Source: Blastocatellia bacterium (GTDB lineage Bacteria; Acidobacteriota; Blastocatellia; Pyrinomonadales; Pyrinomonadaceae). From it: a stretch of DNA of 28,552 nucleotides. Below are positions 22,711-28,552 of this stretch, one piece after another; position 1 is the first letter of the stretch; every line of letters begins with the position of its first letter. The DNA lies in NCBI GenBank assembly GCA_003488005.1, contig DNND01000114.1, positions 815 to 29,366 of the forward strand, in the 5' to 3' direction. The notes below the pieces were generated by a model. The model was given only the letters and a program-made list of their open reading frames with translations. It was not told the DNA's origin and did not search any database. A program made the translations under genes and the position numbers.

Positions 22711-24411
22711 TCAGCCCAGGTACATCTGCGCGGCCATCTTGGTGAGTTTCCAGACGCGCAACCATTCAAGGCCACTGTTGCCGTTTTCGCGGCCGCTAAT
22801 CGTATTCAGGATGAGCTTGCCGAACTTTCGTCCTTCACGCCGCAGCATGAATTCCTTCGCGTAAGGTCTTGCCGTCTCAAAAAAGCTAAAGGCCGGATCG
22901 GTAACAATGCCGATGCCTTCCAGCGTCATCAGCGCCCGCATGATGTAGGTAAAGTTTGCCGGCAGCCGGAATGGATATTCATAAACCACTTCGGCCAAGT
23001 CGTAAGTCAGTTCCTTGAAATTAACTTCGCCAAGCTTCAAGTTGAGATAAACCTTGAAAAGTCGTTCAACTACCGGCCGCACCGTCTCGGGATCGACGCC
23101 CGGCTTCAGGAAGTTTAGGTTGATGATGTCCTGACCCAGCCCGTGCACATTTTTTTCCACCACATGGAAGAAGGCGTCAATCATCTGCGCCTGCAGTTTC
23201 ACGTCAATGCGGCCGACCATGCCAAAATCAAAAAACGCGAGGTGGCCCGAATCCATCACCAGCAAATTTCCCGGGTGCGGATCGGCATGAAAGAATCCAT
23301 CTTCCAACAATTGCTTCAGATAGGTGCGCACCAGCAGCCGATTAACTTTTACCGGCGAGATGCGGCGCGCGCGCAGCGCTTCGATGTCAACTACCTTCGT
23401 CCCGCGGATAAATTCGAGCGTCAATACTTTTGTGCGGGTGTGCGTCCAGTAAATCTTAGGAACGCGAACAGCTCGCCAGGTGCGGAAGTTATAGCGGAAG
23501 CGATCTGCGTTGCGCCCTTCCTTGACGTAATCCATCTCTTCAAAAACAGTCGCGTGAAACTCGCCTAACATGCCTTCCCAATCAGCGTTTTCATTCGCCT
23601 TCGGAAAGAAACGGTTCACCAACTTGATAAGCCGGTAGAGGATGGCAACGTCGAAACTGATAATGCGGTCGAGGTTTGGCCGTTGAACTTTTACCGCAAC
23701 CTCTTCACCTGAAAACAAGCGCGCGCGATAAACCTGGCCCAGCGAGGCCGAGGCGATAGGTTCGTTATCAATTTCTGCGTAACACTCGGCCAGACTTTTC
23801 CCCAGCTCTGCTTCAATGCGCGCAAAAGCCTCGGCGGTCGGAAACGCCGGCACGTTATCCTGAAGTGTCGCCAGTTGCTTCACATAAGACAGCGGCAGCA
23901 GGTCAGCTCGAGTGCCGAGCGTTTGTCCGATCTTGATGAAGGTTGGACCGAGGTCGATCAAACTCCGGCGCAGCCATTCAGCTTGCTTCTCAAGCCGCGC
24001 GGCTTTGTTTTCCGAGCCTTCGCGACCGCGAAAAATGAGCAGACGCGTAGCGCGAACAAGCTTATCGAAAGCTATCAGCAGAACTTCATGCGAACGCGCT
24101 TGCAAACGCGCCCACGTTTTTTTGTCTTTAGCTTCGGCACGCAGCCGTTCAGCCATGCGTCGGTTAAAATCGGCGCGAATGTGGTAGGTGTCGAGAAACA
24201 GGTAGAGCGCAAACAAACCCAGCACTCGGGCGACTCGTGCGGCGCGCAACCAGCCGCGCAAACCGCGGCCCGCAAGAATGCCGGCCACCAACTCATCGGT
24301 CAGCGGAGCGGCGCTGCCGGAATTCGCAGCATCATGCTCAGCCGAATTTCCATTCGACCGCTTAACCAAACTTGTTACCGGAACTAATGATTGCTCGTTC
24401 TTCATATGCAT
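22711..24411 (-). CDS. ABC1/UbiB/AarF-family atypical protein kinase-like
   Basis: A 566-residue protein of the ABC1 (UbiB/COQ8) family. Its members support isoprenoid-quinone or lipid metabolism through an atypical kinase/ATPase fold. Family features: KIGQ at 160-163 in the inhibitory N-terminal extension (FIKIGQTLGTRADLLP), a Ser/Ala loop SASLGQVYRA near 220 in place of a P-loop, Lys K241 in VAVKVQRPN, HADPHPGN near 375 and DFG near 393. A hydrophobic stretch (about 60-73) may be membrane-associated. The long N-terminus before it is low-complexity. Two Met codons (24411, 24405) lie close together without a strong ribosome site. It follows ribF by 26 bases, so it is probably co-transcribed. 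A specific substrate cannot be claimed. Confidence 0.9.
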   Translation of the reverse strand: MHMKNEQSLVPVTSLVKRSNGNSAEHDAANSGSAAPLTDELVAGILAGRGLRGWLRAARVARVLGLFALYLFLDTYHIRADFNRRMAERLRAEAKDKKTWARLQARSHEVLLIAFDKLVRATRLLIFRGREGSENKAARLEKQAEWLRRSLIDLGPTFIKIGQTLGTRADLLPLSYVKQLATLQDNVPAFPTAEAFARIEAELGKSLAECYAEIDNEPIASASLGQVYRARLFSGEEVAVKVQRPNLDRIISFDVAILYRLIKLVNRFFPKANENADWEGMLGEFHATVFEEMDYVKEGRNADRFRYNFRTWRAVRVPKIYWTHTRTKVLTLEFIRGTKVVDIEALRARRISPVKVNRLLVRTYLKQLLEDGFFHADPHPGNLLVMDSGHLAFFDFGMVGRIDVKLQAQMIDAFFHVVEKNVHGLGQDIINLNFLKPGVDPETVRPVVERLFKVYLNLKLGEVNFKELTYDLAEVVYEYPFRLPANFTYIMRALMTLEGIGIVTDPAFSFFETARPYAKEFMLRREGRKFGKLILNTISGRENGNSGLEWLRVWKLTKMAAQMYLG

Positions 24412-24437
24412 TCTTGACGCCGGGTTTTACTGCTTTG

Positions 24438-25391
24438 CTAAACCATCGACAGTGAACATTTCACCGATTGTCGCCCAAAATAACTTTGCGCTTGTCGCAC
24501 ATCTTTTTGAATCTGCGCCGTCAGCTCCTCAATTGAATTAAACTTTCGCTCATCACGCAAGCGGTGCAGAAAGCGAACGCGCACCACATCACCGTACAAA
24601 TCGCCCGCCCAATCCATTACGAATGTCTCCACCGAAGGTTCCGCGTCGCTCCCAAAAGTCGGCCGCACACCCACATTTGTAATACTACGCCGCCATTGCC
24701 CATCGATCAGGGTCCCGGTCACATAGACCCCGTTGCGGGGTATGACGCGATTGTGCGGGTGTAAGTTGGCCGTCGGAAAACCCAGCGCGCGGCCGCGTTC
24801 GGCGCCTCTTTCGACGGGACCTTCAACGCCGTACGGCCGGCCCAGCAGCCGCCGGGCGAGATTCACTTTGCCATCAGCCAGCAAACGGCGAACTTTGCTT
24901 GAACTGACTCTTTGGCTGCGTACCTGGACTTCGGGAACTTCATCGGCGAAAAATCCCAGCTCCTGGCTGACGCGCCTTAGTAGTTCGATGTTGCCTTCGC
25001 GATTGTGGCCAAAAGCAAAACCGCAGCCCAGGTAAACTTCCTTTGCCTGCAGCCGTTCCTTTACGACATCGCGCAGAAACTCCTCTGCGCGAATTTGAGA
25101 AAACTTCTGATCAAAGCGAATGACAATCGTTTGCTCGATACCAAGCACGCCAAAGCCTTCAACTTTTTGATCGAGGGTTTGCAGGAGAGGGGGCGACGAT
25201 TCAGGATGCAACACCGCGCGTGGGTGTGGATCGAAAGTGATAACGGTTGGCACTGCGCCAGTCGCACGCGCCCTTTCGACAACGGTGCGCACGATCAACT
25301 GGTGGCCCAGATGCAGACCATCAAACACTCCCAACGTTAGAACTGTTGGTCGTTGGATTTCGGCGTTGTCGGTTCCGTGGAATAGTCTCAT
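24438..25391 (-). CDS. ribF: Bifunctional riboflavin kinase / FAD synthetase
   Basis: A 317-residue enzyme that phosphorylates riboflavin to FMN and adenylates FMN to FAD in the cytosol. The N-terminal adenylyltransferase domain has GVFDGLHLGH (21-30), FDPHPRAV (53-60), GFAFGHNREGN and SSSKVRRLL. The C-terminal flavokinase domain has GFPTANL (204-210), NGVYV (220-224) and the catalytic Glu in SVETFVMD (E255). The length is normal for the family. The start at ATG 25391 has no good ribosome-binding sequence, and a seven-base-period repeat occupies the upstream region. The ABC1 kinase gene follows 26 bases after the stop. Confidence 0.97.
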   Translation of the reverse strand: MRLFHGTDNAEIQRPTVLTLGVFDGLHLGHQLIVRTVVERARATGAVPTVITFDPHPRAVLHPESSPPLLQTLDQKVEGFGVLGIEQTIVIRFDQKFSQIRAEEFLRDVVKERLQAKEVYLGCGFAFGHNREGNIELLRRVSQELGFFADEVPEVQVRSQRVSSSKVRRLLADGKVNLARRLLGRPYGVEGPVERGAERGRALGFPTANLHPHNRVIPRNGVYVTGTLIDGQWRRSITNVGVRPTFGSDAEPSVETFVMDWAGDLYGDVVRVRFLHRLRDERKFNSIEELTAQIQKDVRQAQSYFGRQSVKCSLSMV

Positions 25392-25531
25392 AAATTGAGA
25401 ATGCGTCCGCGACGTCGATCCAGAACGAACTCAGATTTTCCATTTTCCATGTGCCATTTCGCAGAACAAAAACACGTCATAGTTCACACCGAAGTCGCTC
25501 ATTGTTGCAGATATTCGGCGGGCTTCTCATG

Positions 25532-25552
25532 AATGGAAAATGAGAAATGGTG
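25532..25552 (+). repeat. Seven-base-period array (three units)
   Basis: Reads AATGGAA, AATGAGA, AATGGTG. A related array lies on the opposite strand at about 25433-25459 (AAATGGC, ACATGGA, AAATGGA). Confidence 0.6.
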
Positions 25553-25576
25553 GATCAAGTTTGAAGTGCAACGTCC

Positions 25577-25648
25577 TGAGCGCCAAGGGCGCGGACTGGA
25601 ATAGCCAGTGGCAAGTGCTGAGCATAGCGAAGCACGTCGCCCCTGGAA
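25577..25648 (+). repeat. Left copy of a structured inverted repeat
   Basis: Begins TGAGCGCCAAGGGCGCGG, which is itself a hairpin (GCGCC-AAG-GGCGC), and continues to CCCCTGGAA. Inside it GTGCT pairs with AGCAC. The inverted right copy at 25751-25825 shares this order and roughly four-fifths of its bases. Confidence 0.75.
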
Positions 25649-25750
25649 CAGCACAACAAAACTTTAGAGAGCGCTGAAAGTGCGCACAATCGATTCTATG
25701 ACTGAGACGTCATGCCGCTCCTTCAGAGCTTGGACACTATCCGCCTCACT

Positions 25751-25825
25751 TTCCAGGAGCGTCGCGCTTCGCTGCGGCTCAGCGCTTTGCCCCTGGCTAT
25801 TACACTCCCGCGCCCTTGGCGCTCA
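25751..25825 (-). repeat. Right copy of a structured inverted repeat
   Basis: The same element as 25577-25648 in opposite orientation. The first 18 bases are identical. The inner stem is GCGCT/AGCGC, where the left copy has GTGCT/AGCAC: a base-pair-preserving change. Confidence 0.75.
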
Positions 25826-25879
25826 AGAAAAAAACAATTCCACAACTTCAACTCGTTGCACTTCGAAGTTGAATTCACC

Positions 25880-25907
25880 AATGGTAAATGACAAATGGAA
25901 AATCGAA
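25880..25907 (+). repeat. Seven-base-period array (four units)
   Basis: Reads AATGGTA, AATGACA, AATGGAA, AATCGAA. It ends 19 bases before the stop codon of the metallo-hydrolase gene. Confidence 0.65.
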
Positions 25908-25925
25908 TACCCTTCACCGACCGCA

Positions 25926-26693
25926 TCACTCATCACTCAATACCAATCCGTCGTAGGCCCACTCGACTCCGTCCGGCAGCCGCGCTGAATCGCGCGCATG
26001 CATAACGTCGTGCGCGATGTGCGTCAAAAACGCGCGGCGCGGTGCAATCTTCTCGATGTATTCGAGCGCCTTATCTAACCAAAGATGCGTTGGGTGTTCC
26101 TTGAAACGCAGGCAATCGAGTACCAGCGCGTCGAGATCGCGCATTTGGACCATCGTGGCCGGCGGAATCTCGTTGAGGTCCGTTGCATACGCAAAATTGT
26201 TGAGCCGATAAGCCATTACCGGCAGGCGGCCATGGATTACCTCGAGCGGCGTAACTAACAGATCTCTTTCCAAACAAAACTGCGCGCCGGGCTCGACCGT
26301 GTGGGGAATGACCTGTGGCAGGCCCCCGCCAAAATGCGAAGGTTCGAAGATGTATCTGAAGATGCGACGAATATCGACCCACGCGCGCTCGTTCGCGTAA
26401 AGCCCCAACGCGCCATAGCGGAAATTCAGCGGGCGAATATCGTCAAGACCAAAAATGTGATCTGCATGACAATGAGTAATCAGCACGGCATCAAGCCGCT
26501 TTAGGCCATAGCGCAACGCTTGCTGGCGGAAATCGGACGACGTGTCGATCAAGACCGACTGGCCGGCGTGTTCGATCAGAACAGAGACTCGTAACCGTTT
26601 GTCGCGGGGATCGTTTGAGGTGCAGGTCTCGCATTCACAGCCGATGGAAGGGACGCCTGTGGATGTGCCGGTGCCGAGAAAGGTAAGCTTCAT
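25926..26693 (-). CDS. PhnP-like metallo-beta-lactamase-fold phosphodiesterase
   Basis: A 255-residue cytosolic MBL-fold hydrolase. The N-terminus GTGTSTGVPSIGCECETC carries the C-x-C-x2-C cluster (C19, C21, C24) that holds a structural zinc in PhnP. The catalytic metal motif is HCHADH (74-79), followed by GLDDIRP, with further His and Asp ligands downstream (HGRLPV; FLTHIAHDV). PhnP opens cyclic ribose phosphates in phosphonate breakdown, but no phn genes are nearby. A housekeeping cyclic-phosphate or nucleotide role is equally likely. The start at ATG 26693 is preceded by a seven-base repeat array instead of a clear ribosome site. The DUF1844 gene lies 91 bases upstream on the same strand. 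Confidence 0.85.
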   Translation of the reverse strand: MKLTFLGTGTSTGVPSIGCECETCTSNDPRDKRLRVSVLIEHAGQSVLIDTSSDFRQQALRYGLKRLDAVLITHCHADHIFGLDDIRPLNFRYGALGLYANERAWVDIRRIFRYIFEPSHFGGGLPQVIPHTVEPGAQFCLERDLLVTPLEVIHGRLPVMAYRLNNFAYATDLNEIPPATMVQMRDLDALVLDCLRFKEHPTHLWLDKALEYIEKIAPRRAFLTHIAHDVMHARDSARLPDGVEWAYDGLVLSDE

Positions 26694-26695
26694 CT

Positions 26696-26780
26696 CGTGA
26701 ATCGTAAATCGTTAATCGTAAATCGTAAACGCGGCGGTCGGGCTGGCGAACCTGAAACCATTCACGATTTACGATTCACG
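26696..26780. repeat. 16-bp inverted repeat built on a seven-base array
   Basis: The left arm (26696-26711) is exactly complementary to the right arm (26765-26780). The left side continues as four units AATCGTA, AATCGTT, AATCGTA, AATCGTA (26700-26727); the right side carries two on the other strand. It fills the gap between the DUF1844 and metallo-hydrolase genes, and the left arm overlaps the expected ribosome-binding zone of the latter. Confidence 0.8.
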
Positions 26781-26784
26781 CGTT

Positions 26785-27333
26785 TCATCTGCCGCCGGTG
26801 ATGTCGCTGCTGGAGAATGCGCGCGGCGTTTTTTGCGTGGTGGCGTTGGCGAGTGAAACATACTGCATGCGCAAGTCGGCAAGCAGTCCTTCAAGAACTT
26901 GCTGTTCCTGGGGCGAAAGATTATTGCGCGTCTTGTCTTGCAGCATGCCGAGCACATCAATCCAATGCTTGCCCAGCTCCAGATCCACTTCGCGCTTATG
27001 CGTCACCGGGTGTTCCATCATTCCCAGTGACGACGCTGCGTTGGAAGCGATTGACATCAGAAAATTAGCGAAGCTCGCCGGATCATCGGCGCCGGGTATG
27101 TCGATCTCGTCCTGTATTTCCGCATGCGGCTGTTCCGCAGGGGCAGCGCTTTGGCTGGGCGGAGCAGCTGGAGTTTCGGCAGGTGGAGCACTCGGTTGCG
27201 GTGGTTCGTTTGTTACCGGTTTGGCTTCGGCTTTTATCTCCACCGTTTCTTCCGGACTCAACTCTCTGGGACTCCCGTCGGCATTGAAAAGCCGACGATC
27301 GGTAACTTTGAAATTTGTTTGTTCCTCGCTCAT
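26785..27333 (-). CDS. DUF1844 domain protein
   Basis: A 182-residue protein. The N-terminal 40 residues (KVTDRRLFNADGSPRELSPEE) and the C-terminal helical domain, FANFLMSIASNAASSLG through LDKT-like turns to LEGLLADLRMQYV, match the DUF1844 pattern. Between them is a Pro/Ala/Gln-rich linker of about 45 residues. The family is common in Acidobacteriota and Deltaproteobacteria; its function is not known. It has GAGG with a ten-base spacer before the ATG. It is probably transcribed ahead of the metallo-hydrolase gene. Confidence 0.85.
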   Translation of the reverse strand: MSEEQTNFKVTDRRLFNADGSPRELSPEETVEIKAEAKPVTNEPPQPSAPPAETPAAPPSQSAAPAEQPHAEIQDEIDIPGADDPASFANFLMSIASNAASSLGMMEHPVTHKREVDLELGKHWIDVLGMLQDKTRNNLSPQEQQVLEGLLADLRMQYVSLANATTQKTPRAFSSSDITGGR

Positions 27334-27484
27334 TTATGCTAAACCTCAAGAGCACTTGATAGGCACAGTGCCCACAGTAATTGACTCTTCTATTTGCTAT
27401 CGATGGTAGCATCCTGATTGCAGGCTCGCAACAGAGAGAACATGCAGGTACTGATGCCGTTTGAATTAAAGCCGCGCAGTGGCA

Positions 27485-27580
27485 ATGAGGTCAGTACCGT
27501 CCGCGGTAGCGGATGGATGCAGTGATTGCTCATTGGCACTGTCGGAACACATCCGCTACCGCGGACGGTACCGACCTCAT
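27485..27580. repeat. 31-bp inverted repeat pair with 34-bp spacer (MITE- or REP-like)
   Basis: Arms 27485-27515 and 27550-27580 match at 30 of 31 positions. Each arm also folds on itself (CCGTCCGC-GGTA-GCGGATGG). It is a different family from the GCGGGCG elements. No gene lies inside. Confidence 0.85.
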
Positions 27581-27658
27581 CACATTCAGTTGCCTAAATT
27601 CAAACTGCATCAGTACCACAATGAAACTATTCGAATTGAATTAACTAACTCCCGTTTT

Positions 27659-27686
27659 GACTTTGGACTTTGGACCTTGGACTTTA
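27659..27686 (+). repeat. Seven-base-period array (four units) just before mazG
   Basis: Reads GACTTTG, GACTTTG, GACCTTG, GACTTTA, ending 11 bases before the mazG ATG. It occupies the position where a ribosome-binding sequence would be. Confidence 0.8.
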
Positions 27687-27696
27687 GACTAACGCC

Positions 27697-28518
27697 ATGC
27701 CTGCAACTTTTGCTGACCTGATCAAGCTGATGGAAAAGTTGCGATCGCCGGAAGGGTGTCCCTGGGATCGCGAACAAACTTACGCCACGCTGGCGCCAAT
27801 GCTTTTGGAAGAAGCCTACGAAGCGTTTGAAGCTGTCGAGGGTGCGCGCGAAGGACGTCCTGCGGAACTGCGTGATGAGCTGGGCGACCTGTTATTTCAG
27901 ATCGTGTTTTATGCGCAGGTTGCGCGCGAGCGTGGCGAGTTTTCTATTGACGATGTGACGAATGCTATTCATACGAAGATGGTGCGCCGGCATCCGCACG
28001 TTTTCGCTGATACCGAGGCAAACGACTCGGCAACAGTGTTGCGCAATTGGGAAGTGATGAAGGCCGAGGAGCGACGAGCGGCGGGGAAAACCGAGCGCGA
28101 AGAGTCGCTGCTCGACGGTGTTTCGTCCAAGGCGCCCGCGCTGATGGAAGCTCATCAACTCTCGACCAAGGCGGCGCGGGTCGGCTTTGACTGGAAACGC
28201 ATCGAAGACATTTTCGCAAAGCTGGAAGAAGAAATGGACGAGCTGCGTGACGCCATTTCAAATCATGCAAGGTCAAACAATGAAGCCGATCATACGCGCG
28301 TGCGCGAGGAAATCGGCGATCTGCTGTTCGCGGCCACAAACATTGCGCGCCACTTGAAAGTCGAGCCAGAGGCGGCTTTGAAGTTAACTAATCGCAAGTT
28401 TCGCCGTCGCTTTGGCTACATCGAACAAACACTACGCAGCCGCGGACAAGCATTTGACTCGATAACTCTGGACCAGATGGAAGCGCTCTGGCAGGAAGCG
28501 AAGACTAGTGAATCGTGA
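27697..28518 (+). CDS. mazG: Nucleoside triphosphate pyrophosphohydrolase
   Basis: A 273-residue, two-domain MazG that hydrolyses (d)NTPs to monophosphate and pyrophosphate, clearing aberrant nucleotides. The first domain begins with the hallmark LRSPEGCPWDREQT and has the metal motif EExxE (E38, E39, E42) and ExxD (E61, D64). HPHVFAD follows at 99-105. The second domain repeats the motif (LEEEMDELRD, then REEIGDLLFAATNIARHL). The length matches the E. coli enzyme. The ATG has no Shine-Dalgarno sequence; a seven-base repeat ends just upstream. The right end of the window follows. Confidence 0.97.
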   Translation: MPATFADLIKLMEKLRSPEGCPWDREQTYATLAPMLLEEAYEAFEAVEGAREGRPAELRDELGDLLFQIVFYAQVARERGEFSIDDVTNAIHTKMVRRHPHVFADTEANDSATVLRNWEVMKAEERRAAGKTEREESLLDGVSSKAPALMEAHQLSTKAARVGFDWKRIEDIFAKLEEEMDELRDAISNHARSNNEADHTRVREEIGDLLFAATNIARHLKVEPEAALKLTNRKFRRRFGYIEQTLRSRGQAFDSITLDQMEALWQEAKTSES

Positions 28519-28532
28519 AGTTCAACTCATTC

Positions 28533-28552
28533 ACTGGGACCGCGGGCGTCTC
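28533..28552 (+). repeat. REP-like palindrome cut by the window edge
   Basis: Begins ACTGGGACCGCGGGCGTCTC, the same start as the left arms at 16861 and 19429, and runs off the window. Confidence 0.8.

Larger units (their letters stand above)
25392..25925. other. 534-base repeat-filled intergenic region upstream of ribF
   Basis: The region holds three seven-base-period arrays (25433-25459, 25532-25552, 25880-25907) and an inverted pair of about 74-bp elements (25577-25648, 25751-25825). I see no gene in it. A 102-codon frame across it is built of the repeats and continues into the end of the metallo-hydrolase gene on the other strand. Confidence 0.7.
27334..27696. other. 363-base repeat-bearing region between divergent genes
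   Basis: This region lies upstream of both the DUF1844 gene and mazG. It contains a 31-bp inverted repeat pair (27485-27580) and a seven-base array (27659-27686). I see no gene and no promoter pair I would defend. Confidence 0.6.

Noticed and set aside
25680..25988. 102-codon plus-strand frame before and into the metallo-hydrolase gene end
   Set aside because: Made of the inverted element and heptamer array; no ribosome site and overlaps a well-supported gene on the other strand.
25433..27686. CRISPR array
   Set aside because: The short direct repeats have a seven-base period with no spacers, and no cas genes are present.
27479..27721. 80-codon plus-strand frame upstream of mazG
   Set aside because: Covers the inverted repeat and heptamer array and overlaps the mazG start; no coding character.
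1..28552. tRNA, rRNA or transposase genes
   Set aside because: No cloverleaf, rRNA or transposase motif was found by reading both strands; only short non-coding palindromic elements are present.

Overview
The window is a chromosomal segment of a mostly mid-to-high G+C bacterium. It has dense intergenic palindromic repeats, an MBG/PxKF surface protein, an NtrC-type two-component pair, a DUF1844 protein, a long OPT transporter, an M14 peptidase with signal peptide and a pilin-like secreted protein. Together these suggest an Acidobacteriota member, perhaps Blastocatellia. That placement is inference from gene content; there is no rRNA or tRNA in the window to test it.

Layout. 1-1050 is the C-terminal end of a secreted Ig-like/PxKF protein, closed by a symmetric terminator. 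1150-4598 (minus) is a sensor kinase followed by its sigma-54 response regulator, joined by a TTGA stop/start overlap; a dyad, a promoter and a leader hairpin lie upstream of the kinase. 4804-6406 (minus) is the least ordinary part. It holds a signal-peptide protein whose last 48 residues are two copies of a C-x4-C-x6-C unit, then an 80-residue membrane protein 8 bases downstream, with a good promoter about 360 bases upstream of the first gene. Sampled lines there are clearly lower in G+C than the flanks. The arrangement resembles a peptide-precursor plus immunity pair, in the manner of halocin-C8-like precursors, but this is a hypothesis. 6489-8444 (minus) is a membrane HD-GYP/GAF/GGDEF cyclic-di-GMP enzyme.

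9026-12520 (plus) carries an MFS exporter, a LOG-like/TIGR00725 protein, an SDR with a degenerate active site, and a CBM9-like protein coupled to it by TAATG. 12579-16737 (minus) carries a PilZ protein, a secreted protein with a pilin-like C-terminus, and an OPT transporter with a large soluble insert. 17070-22609 (plus) carries an M14 metallocarboxypeptidase-like protein, a small membrane-anchored protein, and a large SPFH protein with three N-terminal repeats. 22711-25391 (minus) is an ABC1/UbiB-type kinase downstream of ribF. 25926-27333 (minus) is a PhnP-like metallo-hydrolase and a DUF1844 protein. 27697-28518 (plus) is mazG.

The intergenic DNA is rich in structure. There is a REP-like palindrome family in three places (16861-16985, 19429-19584, 28533-end), a 31-bp inverted pair at 27485-27580, an inverted pair of about 74-bp elements at 25577-25825 whose internal hairpin shows a compensatory change, and six small arrays with a seven-base period. 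Cyclic-di-GMP signalling is represented twice (the HD-GYP/GGDEF enzyme and the PilZ receptor), though the genes are not adjacent. No tRNA, rRNA, CRISPR array, intact insertion sequence or phage gene was seen.
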